A stretch of 34,776 bases of DNA from Bacteroidota bacterium (GCA_016868785.1 VGFS01000023.1:1-34776); one strand, 5' to 3'. Numbered from the stretch's first letter, positions 1 to 8,761 are shown. A program made the numbers and translations. The notes: generated from the letters alone by a model not told the origin.

Positions 1-108
1 CCGCGGATGGGGGTGATGGTGAAGTCGTATGACAAGATGGATTCAGAAAAGCGGGCGCGATTGTCGCTGTCGGCCGAGACATTTTTGGAGGGATTAAACG
101 ATGAATAA
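1..108 (+). CDS. C-terminal end of an unidentified protein (partial)
   Basis: An open frame enters at base 1 and ends at the TAA at 106-108, giving the last 35 residues of a protein that is otherwise outside the window. The tail is charged and ends in FLEGLNDE; I do not recognise the family. Its stop codon overlaps the ATG of the next gene by 8 nt, so the two are probably co-transcribed and translationally coupled. Because the next four genes form a photolyase-associated cluster, this gene is likely a member of the same operon, but its function cannot be inferred from what is visible. Confidence 0.6.
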   Translation, partial: PRMGVMVKSYDKMDSEKRARLSLSAETFLEGLNDE

Positions 109-544
109 GCAGGCGTTCATATTGGGAATTAAGGACAAGGACAAGGATGCTTTATTGGCTCGGGTGGCTCCGGCTGCAGCGGCAGGTTCTTTAGAGTTGG
201 TGGGCAAGGTTTGGGTGGCGAACGAGAGAAATTCGAAGGTGGCTGCGATCCCTCAGGGGTTATCGGACAGTGAACAGAGGGCCATCATGGAGGACAGAAT
301 CATAGAGATGGCCTGGGAGGATAGAACGCCATTTGAGGCAATCAAGGCGCAGTTTGGGTATTCGGAATCGCAGGTAATTGCGCTGATGCGCAGGCAGCTG
401 AAGCGCAGCAGTTTCAATTTGTGGCGCAAGCGGGTGAACAGTGGGGCGAGCATCAAGCATTTAAAGTTGCGGAGCGAGGCGGTGAATCGGTTTCATTGCA
501 GCAGGCAAAAGTCAATTTCCAACAACAAAATCAGCAAGCGATGA
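101..544 (+). CDS. TIGR03643/DUF2805 family protein of photolyase cluster
   Basis: 147 residues. The core, about residues 63-115, has the hallmark DRIIEMAWEDRTPFEAI, then FGYSESQV and MRRQLKRSSFNLWRKRV, which I recognise as the TIGR03643 (DUF2805) family: small, helical, possibly HTH-like, and commonly encoded beside photolyases in Bacteroidota and marine gammaproteobacteria. The biochemical role is unknown. The first ~60 residues are not part of the usual core; an in-frame ATG at 287 would give just the core and is an alternative start. The ATG at 101 overlaps the preceding stop and the TGA at 542-544 overlaps the next ATG, so both junctions suggest translational coupling. Confidence 0.8.
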   Translation: MNKQAFILGIKDKDKDALLARVAPAAAAGSLELVGKVWVANERNSKVAAIPQGLSDSEQRAIMEDRIIEMAWEDRTPFEAIKAQFGYSESQVIALMRRQLKRSSFNLWRKRVNSGASIKHLKLRSEAVNRFHCSRQKSISNNKISKR

Positions 545-1710
545 GTCACGAGGATAAAATCATGGCATTGATGGCGTCAATAGACGTGAAGGGCTATGGC
601 AAATCGCGCAATTATGTGAATGGCAGCGTCACAGAATTGGGTCCATACATATCGCGGGGGGTAATTTCTACCCGGATGATTTGGGAATTTTTGTTGGACA
701 AGGGATACGGTTTTGAGCAGATGTTTGGGTTTGTGCAGCAGTTGGCGTGGCGCGATTTTTTTCAGCGGGTTTGGATGAGTTTGGGCGATGGGATCAACGC
801 CGACATTCGGGGTGCACAGCAGGGGGTGAAACACACCGCGCATCCCGCCGCGATAGCGGCGGGAAGCGCGGGCATTGAAGGCATCGACGTTGGCATACAC
901 CGACTCCTTTCAACGGGCTATCTGCACAACCATCAGCGCATGTACACGGCCTTTATCACTTGCAACCTCGCCGGCGCCCACTGGAAATTGCCCGCCAAAT
1001 GGATGTATGCCCACCTGTTGGATGGCGATTGGGGTTCCAATGCCCTTTCTTGGCAGTGGGTCGCCGGCACCTTTTCCAATAAAAAGTACATCGCCAATCA
1101 AGAGAATATCAATCGATACACCCATACCCATCAGCGGGGTACCTACCTTGATGTAGAGTACGAACAACTCGCCGAGGCACCTGTGCCGTCGGTTTTGAAA
1201 CCTACCTTGGTTGCCGAAGAAGTGCTGCCCTTTTCCGATTGTGATGCAGCGGCTTGGCATAAAGCCATTGAAAAACAGGGCTTGCGCTTGTGGGATCCTC
1301 AGTCCGCATTGATTGAAAATTGCGTGGTGCTTCACAACTATTATCAGTTGAGCCCAAGTTTTGCGGCAGATACAACCGCAACCCGCGTTTTGCTAATTGA
1401 GCCCTCGGTGTTTGCGCAATATCCCATCGCCGCCCATTGTGTGGATTTAATGATGTCGCTGGCCGCCGAGATACCTCATTTACAGGTGTTTGTGGGAGAG
1501 TTTGGCGAATTGCAAGCGCTTTTGCAGGCATTTGGGTCGGTGGAAGTCGTCTACCAAGAACACCCATTGAATCAACATTACACCGGCACAGAAATCGCGC
1601 GTGATTGGCTGTCGCCCGAAATAGAAGGCACTTTTTCGTCGTTTTTTTCCTACTGGAAAAAGGTGGAGAAATCGCTGCGTAAAGAATACAAAGAGGTCAA
1701 CGGATTTTAA
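541..1710 (+). CDS. Photolyase/cryptochrome-like protein with N-terminal FAD domain
   Basis: 389 residues from ATG 541 (ATGA overlap with the upstream stop; the open frame extends to 421 but that would overlap the upstream gene by 124 nt). Residues ~25-215 correspond to the FAD-binding helical domain of photolyases: YISRGVIST, LAWRDFFQRVW, GYLHNHQRMY and WGSNALSWQWVAG. The classical N-terminal alpha/beta antenna domain is missing. Instead residues ~260-389 form a C-terminal stretch with strand-helix character (LLIEPSVF, LQVFVGEF, EVVYQEHPLN) ending in a conserved-looking FSSFFSYWKKVEK. The role is presumably FAD-dependent light sensing or DNA repair. It lies directly upstream of a complete photolyase with a 9-nt gap. 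A perfect inverted repeat with an 8-bp stem sits inside the gene at 844-863. Confidence 0.85.
   Translation: MSHEDKIMALMASIDVKGYGKSRNYVNGSVTELGPYISRGVISTRMIWEFLLDKGYGFEQMFGFVQQLAWRDFFQRVWMSLGDGINADIRGAQQGVKHTAHPAAIAAGSAGIEGIDVGIHRLLSTGYLHNHQRMYTAFITCNLAGAHWKLPAKWMYAHLLDGDWGSNALSWQWVAGTFSNKKYIANQENINRYTHTHQRGTYLDVEYEQLAEAPVPSVLKPTLVAEEVLPFSDCDAAAWHKAIEKQGLRLWDPQSALIENCVVLHNYYQLSPSFAADTTATRVLLIEPSVFAQYPIAAHCVDLMMSLAAEIPHLQVFVGEFGELQALLQAFGSVEVVYQEHPLNQHYTGTEIARDWLSPEIEGTFSSFFSYWKKVEKSLRKEYKEVNGF
844..863 (+). repeat. In-frame GC-rich hairpin, 8-bp stem, GATA loop
   Basis: CCCGCCGC, loop GATA, GCGGCGGG: a perfect palindrome in the coding sequence of the FAD-domain protein, encoding Pro-Ala-Ala-Ile-Ala-Ala-Gly. 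It belongs to the set of stem-loops scattered across this window. Confidence 0.7.
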
Positions 1711-1719
1711 GGATCGCCC

Positions 1720-3261
1720 ATGGAAAACCCCAAACCCCAACTGCAAATTGTCTGGATCAAGCGTGACCTGCGCACCCGAGACCATGCGCCCTTGGCGGAG
1801 GCGGAAGCAACGGGATTGCCGTATCGGGTGATATTCATTTTTGAACCGAGCATGGTGGAGCATCCGGATTGTTCGGAACGACATATGCGCTTTCAGTGGC
1901 AGTCTATTCAAGACATGCAGCAGCGTTTGGGCAGGACGGTGGATGTGTTTTGGGGTGAGGCCGAAACGGTATTTGCCTCGTTGACGCAGTCGTTTGATGT
2001 GCAACGTGTGCTGTCGTACCAAGAATCAGGCATTGAGAAGTCGTTTCGCCGCGACAAAGCCATCGCCCAGTTACTGAAGACGACGGGCGTGGAATGGCAG
2101 GAATTTCAGCGCAATGGGGTCTTGCGGGGCATCAAAGATCGGGTGGATTGGGACAAACGTTGGTTCGTGACCATGTCTGAGCCGTTGATTGAAAAAAGTT
2201 ATCGCAAGTCGTTGCACCCCACGGAACAGGGGTCGTTGTTGGACGTTCTTCAGGGCGATTTTTCTGTGCCAGAAACTTGGTTTACTACCATGAATAGGCC
2301 GGCGCCCGGTATGCAGTTGGGGGGTGAATCTCTGGCTTGGCGATATTTACAGGGGTTTTTGTCGGACCGACATCGAAACTACCATTTCCACATATCAAAA
2401 CCGATGTTGAGTCGGGGTTCTTGTTCTCGTTTGTCGGTGTATATCGCTTGGGGTAATTTGTCGATCAAGCAAATTTATCAGGCCTCGAAATCGCTCAGCA
2501 AAGAGCAAAAAAACGGGAGGGCCATCACGGCTTTTTTGTCGCGCATCAAGTGGCACGACCATTTCGTTCAGAAATTTGAGCAGGAGTGCACGTACGAATA
2601 TCGGGCGGTGAATCGGGCGTTTGAGGATTTGGGGGCGGAGAACGATGCGGGGTTGCTGCAAGCGTGGAAGGACGGTAAAACGGGGTATCCCTTGGTGGAT
2701 GCGAACATGCGTGCGTTGGCGGAAACGGGCTGGATCAATTTTCGGATGCGGGCGATGTTGGTGAGTTTTTTAACGCATCATTTGGACATAGATTGGCGGT
2801 TGGGGGTTTATCATTTGGCGCAGTATTTTTTGGATTACGAGCCGGGGATTCATTACACGCAGTTTCAGATGCAGGCGGGAACCACGGGGGCGAATACGGT
2901 GCGGGTGTACAATCCGGTAAAGAACGGGTTGGAGCACGATGCGGAGGGCGATTTTGTGCGCAGGTGGGTGCCGGAGCTTGCGGGGTTGCCGAACCATTTG
3001 ATCCATCAGCCTTGGACGATGACGGAGATGGAGCGGTTGTTGTATGGAGTGAATTTGGGGGAGGATTATCCGCTGCCTGTGGTTGCGTTGCAGGGGCGAA
3101 AGATTGCGATGGTGTCGAGGATTTACGAAATGCGGAAGTCGGAGTTTGCCAAGCAGGAGAAGGTTAGGGTGTTGAAGAAGCACAGCCGTCCCACGAAGGC
3201 GAAAGCGGAGGGCAAAACATCGGGCAGTGAACCAAAAAGGGGAAGGGGGAAGAAGTCGTGA
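1720..3261 (+). CDS. Deoxyribodipyrimidine photolyase / cryptochrome family protein
   Basis: 513 residues, full-length for the family. The N-terminal Rossmann-like domain starts [18 protein letters not shown] (photolyase WFRRDLR-type signature). The C-terminal FAD-binding domain contains [43 protein letters not shown] and [10 protein letters not shown]. Expected role: FAD-dependent, blue-light-driven repair of UV-induced pyrimidine dimers; a photoreceptor function cannot be excluded. The last ~40 residues are a Lys/Arg/Gly-rich basic tail ([15 protein letters not shown]) that may help DNA binding. The stop overlaps the GTG start of the DUF2256 gene. The third gene downstream in a cluster of small photolyase-associated genes, it is the best-understood member. 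Confidence 0.92.
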   Translation: MENPKPQLQIVWIKRDLRTRDHAPLAEAEATGLPYRVIFIFEPSMVEHPDCSERHMRFQWQSIQDMQQRLGRTVDVFWGEAETVFASLTQSFDVQRVLSYQESGIEKSFRRDKAIAQLLKTTGVEWQEFQRNGVLRGIKDRVDWDKRWFVTMSEPLIEKSYRKSLHPTEQGSLLDVLQGDFSVPETWFTTMNRPAPGMQLGGESLAWRYLQGFLSDRHRNYHFHISKPMLSRGSCSRLSVYIAWGNLSIKQIYQASKSLSKEQKNGRAITAFLSRIKWHDHFVQKFEQECTYEYRAVNRAFEDLGAENDAGLLQAWKDGKTGYPLVDANMRALAETGWINFRMRAMLVSFLTHHLDIDWRLGVYHLAQYFLDYEPGIHYTQFQMQAGTTGANTVRVYNPVKNGLEHDAEGDFVRRWVPELAGLPNHLIHQPWTMTEMERLLYGVNLGEDYPLPVVALQGRKIAMVSRIYEMRKSEFAKQEKVRVLKKHSRPTKAKAEGKTSGSEPKRGRGKKS

Positions 3262-3395
3262 AGGGTGTGAAGAAGCAGCATTTGCCGAGCAAGGTATGTG
3301 TGGCTTGCGGACGTCCGTTTACTTGGCGGAAGAAGTGGGAGCGAGATTGGACGTCGGTGAAATATTGCAGCGATAGGTGCAGGAAAGTGGGTTAA
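3258..3395 (+). CDS. DUF2256 zinc-ribbon-like small protein
   Basis: 45 residues beginning at a GTG (3258) that overlaps the photolyase stop TGA (3259-3261); a second GTG at 3267 is an alternative start. The sequence contains [18 protein letters not shown] followed by YCSDRC, i.e. two CxxC/CxxxC pairs with the FTWRKKW core diagnostic of DUF2256, a short family regularly found next to photolyases and TIGR03643 proteins. It probably binds one Zn ion. Function is unknown; the overlapping start and conserved neighbourhood suggest an accessory role to the photolyase. Confidence 0.88.
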   Translation: MKGVKKQHLPSKVCVACGRPFTWRKKWERDWTSVKYCSDRCRKVG

Positions 3396-3402
3396 TGCTT
3401 GT

Positions 3403-3427
3403 AATTATGGATAGAATCCATAGTTTT
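3403..3427 (+). terminator. Weak AT-rich hairpin after the photolyase cluster
   Basis: TATGGAT-AGA-ATCCATA forms a perfect 7-bp stem with a 3-nt loop, extendable through a wobble and two A-T pairs, and is followed by TTTTG. It lies 10 nt after the DUF2256 stop. It is low in GC, so termination would be weak; it could instead be an operator. Confidence 0.4.
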
Positions 3428-3444
3428 GTCAAAAAAGGACAACA

Positions 3445-3594
3445 ATGAAAGTAATATTATTAGCATCTATCATGACGGTTAGCTAGTACTTTGGTGCTTC
3501 GGCGGTTAAATCTACCAATGCTGAGGGCGATGCCATCAATGGCAAGTGGTCGTACCAGTGTGTGGACCCGCGTGCAATAAATGGGCAGCCGTAA
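3445..3594 (+). pseudogene. Remnant of a small secreted-protein gene with in-frame amber stop
   Basis: An ATG at 3445, preceded by AAAAGGAC, encodes MKVILLASIMTVS, a typical start of a Bacteroidota signal peptide, and then hits TAG at 3484-3486. The same frame continues for 35 more sense codons (YFGASAVKS, then INGKWSYQCVDPRA) to TAA at 3592-3594. The continuation reads like a signal-peptide end and the beginning of a mature domain. The simplest reading is a decayed gene truncated at both the amber codon and the 3' end. I cannot assign the parent family. Confidence 0.45.
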
Positions 3595-3601
3595 ATAGCT
3601 G

Positions 3602-3609
3602 TATTTTTG
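3602..3609 (+). promoter_or_regulatory. -7 element TATTTTTG upstream of mnmD-type gene
   Basis: Exact match to the Bacteroidota -7 consensus TAnnTTTG, seven nt before the ATG at 3617. No good TTTG -33 element is visible at the usual distance. The implied transcript starts at or next to the start codon. Confidence 0.45.
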
Positions 3610-3616
3610 TGTGGCA

Positions 3617-4327
3617 ATGGGTAACGAAGCTACATGGGCTGATTCAACGAATGACGAGGCGGTTCGGGTATTGACCACGGACGACGGCAGTAAGACTTTG
3701 TATTTGCCGGGGATGGATGAGACGTATCATTCAACGCATGGGGCGATCACGGAATCGAGGCATGTGTATATCAGGCATGGGTTGGATTGTTGGTTGCGGG
3801 AGAATCCGGGCGCGGCGGAGGTTCGGGTGTTTGAGATGGGATTGGGAACGGGCACCAACGCGTTGTTGGCGATGGATTGGAGTGAGGAAACGGGTTGTAG
3901 GGTGGCTTTTTATTCGGTGGAAAAATTTCCGTTGGCGAAGCCTGTGATGCAGGTGTATTGGGGTGATACGGTGTATGCCGAGCGGAGCGAGGCCTTGCAT
4001 GGGGCGGATTGGGAGCAGTGGACAGAAATTCCTATGGCCAATGGCGTTTTTCGGTTGTTCAAGCATCGGAGCGACATTCAATCTGCGGAGATTCCAGCGG
4101 CGATGGATGTGGTTTTTTGGGATGCTTTCGGACCCAAAAAGCAAACTGGGGTCTGGAGAGAGGCATTGTTTCGTCCCATTTATGATTCGCTGGATGCAAG
4201 AGGGTTGTTGGTGACTTATTCATCGGCTGGTGAGGTGAAAAGAGCGCTAAAGGGGGTTGGTTTTGCCTTGGAAAAATTGGATGGTCCGCCTTTTAAGCGA
4301 CATATGTTGCGCGCACGGAAGGGGTGA
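3617..4327 (+). CDS. mnmD: tRNA (mnm5s2U34)-methyltransferase, MnmD-like
   Basis: 236 residues from ATG 3617; a GTG at 3611 is an alternative start. It matches the stand-alone methyltransferase part of MnmC (DUF752): SKTLYLPGMDETYHSTHGAITESRH near the N-terminus in family-typical form, the SAM-binding loop FEMGLGTGTNALL around residue 77, and WDAFGPKKQTGVW near residue 170, where the DAFGP motif is characteristic. The enzyme methylates nm5s2U to mnm5s2U at the wobble position of tRNAs. The oxidase domain of bifunctional MnmC is absent, as usual in Bacteroidota. It stands alone, 31 nt upstream of an aldehyde dehydrogenase on the same strand. Confidence 0.87.
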   Translation: MGNEATWADSTNDEAVRVLTTDDGSKTLYLPGMDETYHSTHGAITESRHVYIRHGLDCWLRENPGAAEVRVFEMGLGTGTNALLAMDWSEETGCRVAFYSVEKFPLAKPVMQVYWGDTVYAERSEALHGADWEQWTEIPMANGVFRLFKHRSDIQSAEIPAAMDVVFWDAFGPKKQTGVWREALFRPIYDSLDARGLLVTYSSAGEVKRALKGVGFALEKLDGPPFKRHMLRARKG

Positions 4328-4358
4328 ACCAAATAATCCCCATATTTGTTGAACCATC

Positions 4359-5744
4359 ATGACCTTGCGATTTACCCCCATTTCAACCATCGAACAAGTC
4401 TATCAACAGCAGCGCACACTGAGCAATCAACGTGAAATTGCATCGCCAAAAAATCGAATCGCCCAGTTAAAGCGACTAAGAAATAGCATCGCCAAGCATG
4501 AATTGGCCATTTTGGATGCGTTGAAACAGGATTTGGGGAAATCTCATTACGAAGGATACCTGACCGAGGTGGGTGTGACGTTTCAGGAAATAGATTTCCA
4601 TATCAAACATGTGAAACATTGGTCGGCCCAGCGCCGCATTTCGACTCCTTGGTTTTTGTTGCCATCGAGCAGCAAGGTGATTCCGGAGCCATTCGGACAG
4701 GTGCTGATCATGGCGCCATGGAATTATCCATTTCAGTTATTGTTGAATCCACTGATTGGTGCGATTTCGGCGGGTAACAGGGCCATTTTACGTCCTTCGC
4801 CTGAGGTGCCCCACGTGGCGGCGGTTATTGAACAAGTCATTGCCGATGCTTTTTCTTCGGAAGAAGTGTTTGTGGTGCAGGGAAGTATCGACGAGAATCA
4901 ATGGCTATTGGCTCAACAATGGGATTATATCTTTTTCACGGGCGGACCGTTTTTGGGAAAAATTGTGGCCAAGGCGGCTGCTGAGAAGCTGATTCCAGTG
5001 ACGTTGGAGTTGGGCGGGAAGAGTCCTGCCATCATAGAAAGGGGTTGCGACATGAAAACGGCGGCCAAGCGGGTGATTTGGGGGAAGTCGGTGAATGCCG
5101 GACAAACGTGCATCGCCCCAGATTATGTATGGGTTCACAGCAGTGAGAAGGAGGCCTTTATTGCCGCGGCGAAGGATGCGTTGAAGCAGATGTATGGCGA
5201 GGATTTGAAGCAGAGTCCAGATTTTGGCAGGATGGTTAACGAGCGTTCGTTTGACCGTGTGAGTGCCTATTTGGAAGGGGCTGACGTTGTTTTGGGTGGG
5301 CAGTTGGATCGCGGGGAGAAATTCATAGAGACTACGGTGATTTCGGTCGATGGTTGGAGTGCTAAGGCGATGTGTGAGGAGATATTTGGTCCGGTTTTGC
5401 CGCTGAGAACCTATGAAACGTTGGAGGAGGTGATTGTCGACATCAATGCGCATGAAAAGCCGTTGGCTTTGTATTTTTTTGGGAGCGATGCGGGGGCGAA
5501 GCGGGTGTTGGCGAAGACGAGTTCTGGCGGTGTGAGCATCAATGACACGCTGGTTCATGTGGCCAACCATCATCTGCCATTTGGGGGCGTGGGTGGCAGT
5601 GGATATGGCAGTTATCGGGGCCGACAGACGTTTGAAATTTTCAGTCACAAGAAATCGGTGATGCGTTCGCCGTTGTGGTTGGATGTGCCGATCAAATATC
5701 CACCTTACAAAGGGTTGGGGTTGCTGCGTTGGCTGTTGGGCTAA
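4359..5744 (+). CDS. Aldehyde dehydrogenase, class 3 (ALDH3-like)
   Basis: 461 residues, typical of the short ALDH3-type family rather than the ~490-residue ALDH1/2 type. Visible active-site elements: PWNYPF with Asn122 (oxyanion hole), ELGGKSPAII with general base Glu217, GQTCIAPDYV with catalytic Cys251, EEIFGPVLP and the C-terminal HLPFGGVGGSGYG. It oxidises fatty or aromatic aldehydes to acids with NAD(P)+; the exact substrate cannot be told. There is no obvious C-terminal membrane anchor beyond a hydrophobic GLGLLRWLLG tail. A -7-like CATATTTG lies ten nt before the ATG, so it may have its own promoter. Confidence 0.92.
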   Translation: MTLRFTPISTIEQVYQQQRTLSNQREIASPKNRIAQLKRLRNSIAKHELAILDALKQDLGKSHYEGYLTEVGVTFQEIDFHIKHVKHWSAQRRISTPWFLLPSSSKVIPEPFGQVLIMAPWNYPFQLLLNPLIGAISAGNRAILRPSPEVPHVAAVIEQVIADAFSSEEVFVVQGSIDENQWLLAQQWDYIFFTGGPFLGKIVAKAAAEKLIPVTLELGGKSPAIIERGCDMKTAAKRVIWGKSVNAGQTCIAPDYVWVHSSEKEAFIAAAKDALKQMYGEDLKQSPDFGRMVNERSFDRVSAYLEGADVVLGGQLDRGEKFIETTVISVDGWSAKAMCEEIFGPVLPLRTYETLEEVIVDINAHEKPLALYFFGSDAGAKRVLAKTSSGGVSINDTLVHVANHHLPFGGVGGSGYGSYRGRQTFEIFSHKKSVMRSPLWLDVPIKYPPYKGLGLLRWLLG

Positions 5745-5802
5745 TGTGGGCAATATTAATCAAAAGTTAACGCTTGTTAAGGTTTGCTTAATCTTTAGGT
5801 AA

Positions 5803-5828
5803 CATGGTGTGGGCAATTTTGCACCATG
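5803..5828 (+). promoter_or_regulatory. Inverted repeat enclosing the promoter and start of the TonB receptor gene
   Basis: CATGGTG and CACCATG form a perfect 7-bp inverted repeat separated by 12 nt. The spacer holds CAATTTTG, a 7/8 match to the Bacteroidota -7 element, and the right arm contains the ATG at 5826. This could be an operator or a 5'-end hairpin controlling the receptor. Confidence 0.5.
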
Positions 5829-8690
5829 CAAATTTCTATGCGCAAAGTTGTTGCCATCGCTTTGTTTTTCTTGGCGATGGACGTTGTTTTGGCCCAGTCT
5901 GCGAAGGGGTTATTGGTAGGCCGTGTGATGTCTGAGACTGGCCGTCCTTTGGTTGGGGCCAAATTGTTTGTTGCCGGCTCTCAAGACTCGGGGGTGACGG
6001 ACGTGGAAGGAAAGTTTTCATTCTCTGTGGTTGTGGGTGCGCGGAAGGTTTTTGTGGAGGCTGAGGGTCATGATGTATTGGAAGACTCTGTGTTCATTGT
6101 AGCAAACAAGGAGTTCTTTTTGAATCCTGTTTTGTCGAAGGTGACACGCATGGAGGGGGCGGAAATCGTGAAGAAAAAGAAGCCAAAAGAAAATACGGTT
6201 GCGGCAGCCATTCAGACAAAGCAGTTGTCGCAAGGAATGGTTGAAGCCATCAGTGCGGAGGATTTTGCCAAAACCACTATTAGAACTACTTCGGATGCGA
6301 TTAAGCGTATTCCGGGGGCAACGATTTCGGAAGGTAAGTTCGCGAACATTCGCGGGATGTTTGACCGTTACAATGCGGGTTATTTGAATGGCGCGCCGCT
6401 TCCGAGTACGGAGAGCGATCGGAAAGCGTTTTCTTTTGATGTGATTCCAGCGGCTTTGTTGGACAACATTGTGGTGATGAAGAGTGCCACACCGGATGTG
6501 ATTGGTGATTTTGGCGGCGGGATTATTCAGATTAATACGAAGAGTGTACCGGAGAAGTTCATCCAAACGGCGTCTATAGGGTTTCAGTATAACAGTATTA
6601 CTACTTTTCAGCAAATGGATGCGTTTGTCTTGGAGGGTCGCGAGTATTTCGGGTTGCCAGGGAGCAAGCGGACCATTCCAGTATTGGATCCTGCCATGGG
6701 GTACGAGCCACACACCACAGCCAAAAACCCAGAATTGAATGCCAGTGAGACTTTGAAGTTTAACAATGACTGGAGTTTGAAACAGGTGAATGTAATGCCG
6801 GCGCCGAGGTTCTCGTATTCTTTGGGTAAGCCTTTCAAGTTGGGCAAGAAGGAGGCGGGTTTGTTGATCAGTTGGAATTATGCGATTTCACCTAAGCGTA
6901 GCGCGGGTTCGGTTGTTTCAAAAGATTACAGCACCAACTACACTTATAAGGAATTCAACGATGATATATTAACCACCAACGTGCAGAATGGTGGCGTGGT
7001 AAATTTCAGCGTGAAATTGAATAAAAAGAACCGCATTGATTTCAGGAATTTGTTGAGTTTGACCTATGATGCGGGATCTACGTTGCGTTCTGGTTTGACC
7101 GATGCAGATAACAATATGTTTGGAGAGGGTTATTCAAATCAGGTGAATTTCAACCGATTGGTGAGCAGTCAGGTGAATGGTTTGCACAGTTTTGGTAAGG
7201 ACAAGAGTAAATTGACATGGGTTGTTAATTATGGTAATACGTATCGCGCGGTGCCAGATTTTAGAATTGCGAATTATGCCATCCCTGATAATGATCTTGC
7301 CAACCGACAGTTGGTGTTAAACGCTTTTTTCAATGCGGGTACGGGTCGATTCTTTAGTTATATGAACGAGACGAATGTATCGGCAAGCGCTGATTATAGT
7401 TATAACATCGCGAAGGGAAAAACCAACCACCAGTTGAAGACAGGTTTGTATGCGCAGGGTCGTAATAGGGATTTCCAAAGTAGACAGTTTGTTTATGCCC
7501 CAGTAGGCAGTTACAAGCCATCCCTGTTTTTGCCTCAGCAAGATTTGGGCGTTTCTGCAATCAATGCCAAAGATTTGTATTTGATTGAAAAGACAGCCGT
7601 TGATAAAGATCTATATGAAGGAAAGAGTGCGTTGGCCGCGGCTTATGTAATGGTTGAAAATCAATTGCCCTTGTTTAAGACGGGTAAAAAAGTGAATTAT
7701 TTGAAGTTGATTTATGGCATGCGCGTAGAGCGATTTAGTCAGAGTTTGAATAACGCATATTTTCGTCAAGCAGGCAAAGTAATGAGTGATTTGGGTGTGA
7801 ATGTAGATTGGTTGCCATCATTGAATGTGATTGCTCCGTTGACCGAGCGCAGCAATTTGCGGATGGCGTATTATCGCACGGTTAACAGACCTGAGTTGCG
7901 TGAAATGGCACCGTTTGCTTTTTATAATTTTAGCATTAACTCAGAAATATTGGGTAATTCTGGATTGACCCGGGCTTTTATAAACAACGCGGATGTGCGG
8001 TGGGAAGTGTTTTCTAACAAACAGGACATGATCAGCGTTGGCGCTTTCTACAAAGAGATTTTAAATCCCATTGAGGTGAATTTGGATGTTTCACAGGCGT
8101 TGATTCGTACTTTTACTTATGGTAACGAATCGAGGGCAACAAACTTAGGGACAGAGGTTGAGATACGTAAAAACCTGGGTTCGTTAAATCGTGGGGTTTC
8201 TTGGTTGCGCGACTTGACGTTCTACGGGAATTTCGCGTTGATTCGTTCTGCGGTTTCATTTACGGGTAGTTCGAGCAGTGTGGCGAATCGTCCATTACAA
8301 GGTCAAAGTCCGTATGTGGTTAATGCGAGCTTGTTTTACGAGCACAAGGGATGGCAGATCAACACAAGCTTTAATAAAATTGGTCAGCGCATTGCCTACA
8401 TCGGTGTAGCCCAGGCCATTCAGCCGTTCGGTGCAGATATTTACGAGTTTGGCAGAAGCATTTGGGATGTACAGTTTGGTAAGGAGTTGGGCAAGGATGG
8501 AAAGTTGGGTACGATAAAATTGACATTGGGAGATTTGTTGGCGCAGAAAACTGTGTTCTTCCAAGATTTGAATGGCAATGGCAGGTATGATGAGAAGGCA
8601 TGGAAGGATGCCGACAAAGACGGTGATAATACGTTGTTTAGCTTCACCAACGGACGTCAAGCGACCATTACGTATACCTTCAAGTTTTAA
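5826..8690 (+). CDS. TonB-dependent outer-membrane receptor with CarboxypepD-reg-like domain
   Basis: 954 residues. Residues 1-23 are a signal peptide (MRKVVAIALFFLAMDVVLAQ). Residues ~28-105 form a CarboxypepD-regulatory-like beta-sandwich (GRVMSETGRPLVGAKLFV, GVTDVEGKFSF), common in Bacteroidota receptors. A plug domain follows (TTIRTTSDAIKRIPGATISEGKFANIRGM; IQINTKS), then a ~700-residue barrel. From D914 there are two acidic loops, DLNGNGRYDE and DADKDGDN, of the EF-hand/dockerin calcium-binding kind. No SusD gene follows; the partner is the beta-helix T9SS protein 164 nt downstream. The substrate is unknown. It may be autoregulated through the inverted repeat over its start. Confidence 0.93.
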   Translation: MQISMRKVVAIALFFLAMDVVLAQSAKGLLVGRVMSETGRPLVGAKLFVAGSQDSGVTDVEGKFSFSVVVGARKVFVEAEGHDVLEDSVFIVANKEFFLNPVLSKVTRMEGAEIVKKKKPKENTVAAAIQTKQLSQGMVEAISAEDFAKTTIRTTSDAIKRIPGATISEGKFANIRGMFDRYNAGYLNGAPLPSTESDRKAFSFDVIPAALLDNIVVMKSATPDVIGDFGGGIIQINTKSVPEKFIQTASIGFQYNSITTFQQMDAFVLEGREYFGLPGSKRTIPVLDPAMGYEPHTTAKNPELNASETLKFNNDWSLKQVNVMPAPRFSYSLGKPFKLGKKEAGLLISWNYAISPKRSAGSVVSKDYSTNYTYKEFNDDILTTNVQNGGVVNFSVKLNKKNRIDFRNLLSLTYDAGSTLRSGLTDADNNMFGEGYSNQVNFNRLVSSQVNGLHSFGKDKSKLTWVVNYGNTYRAVPDFRIANYAIPDNDLANRQLVLNAFFNAGTGRFFSYMNETNVSASADYSYNIAKGKTNHQLKTGLYAQGRNRDFQSRQFVYAPVGSYKPSLFLPQQDLGVSAINAKDLYLIEKTAVDKDLYEGKSALAAAYVMVENQLPLFKTGKKVNYLKLIYGMRVERFSQSLNNAYFRQAGKVMSDLGVNVDWLPSLNVIAPLTERSNLRMAYYRTVNRPELREMAPFAFYNFSINSEILGNSGLTRAFINNADVRWEVFSNKQDMISVGAFYKEILNPIEVNLDVSQALIRTFTYGNESRATNLGTEVEIRKNLGSLNRGVSWLRDLTFYGNFALIRSAVSFTGSSSSVANRPLQGQSPYVVNASLFYEHKGWQINTSFNKIGQRIAYIGVAQAIQPFGADIYEFGRSIWDVQFGKELGKDGKLGTIKLTLGDLLAQKTVFFQDLNGNGRYDEKAWKDADKDGDNTLFSFTNGRQATITYTFKF

Positions 8691-8761
8691 ATTTTTCTTA
8701 CAATCATTGGGCTTTGTTCTGGAGCCTTTGCGATGGGGTAGCAAGATGTTGTTATCCCATT

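Noticed and set aside
3484-3486. TAG as a recoded (pyrrolysine or suppressed) codon
   Set aside because: No pyrrolysine machinery or suppressor context is visible, and the frame ends shortly after; a decayed gene is simpler.
4905-5753. 282-codon minus-strand open frame opposite the aldehyde dehydrogenase
   Set aside because: The plus-strand frame has complete ALDH active-site motifs, and the antisense translation shows no recognisable domain.
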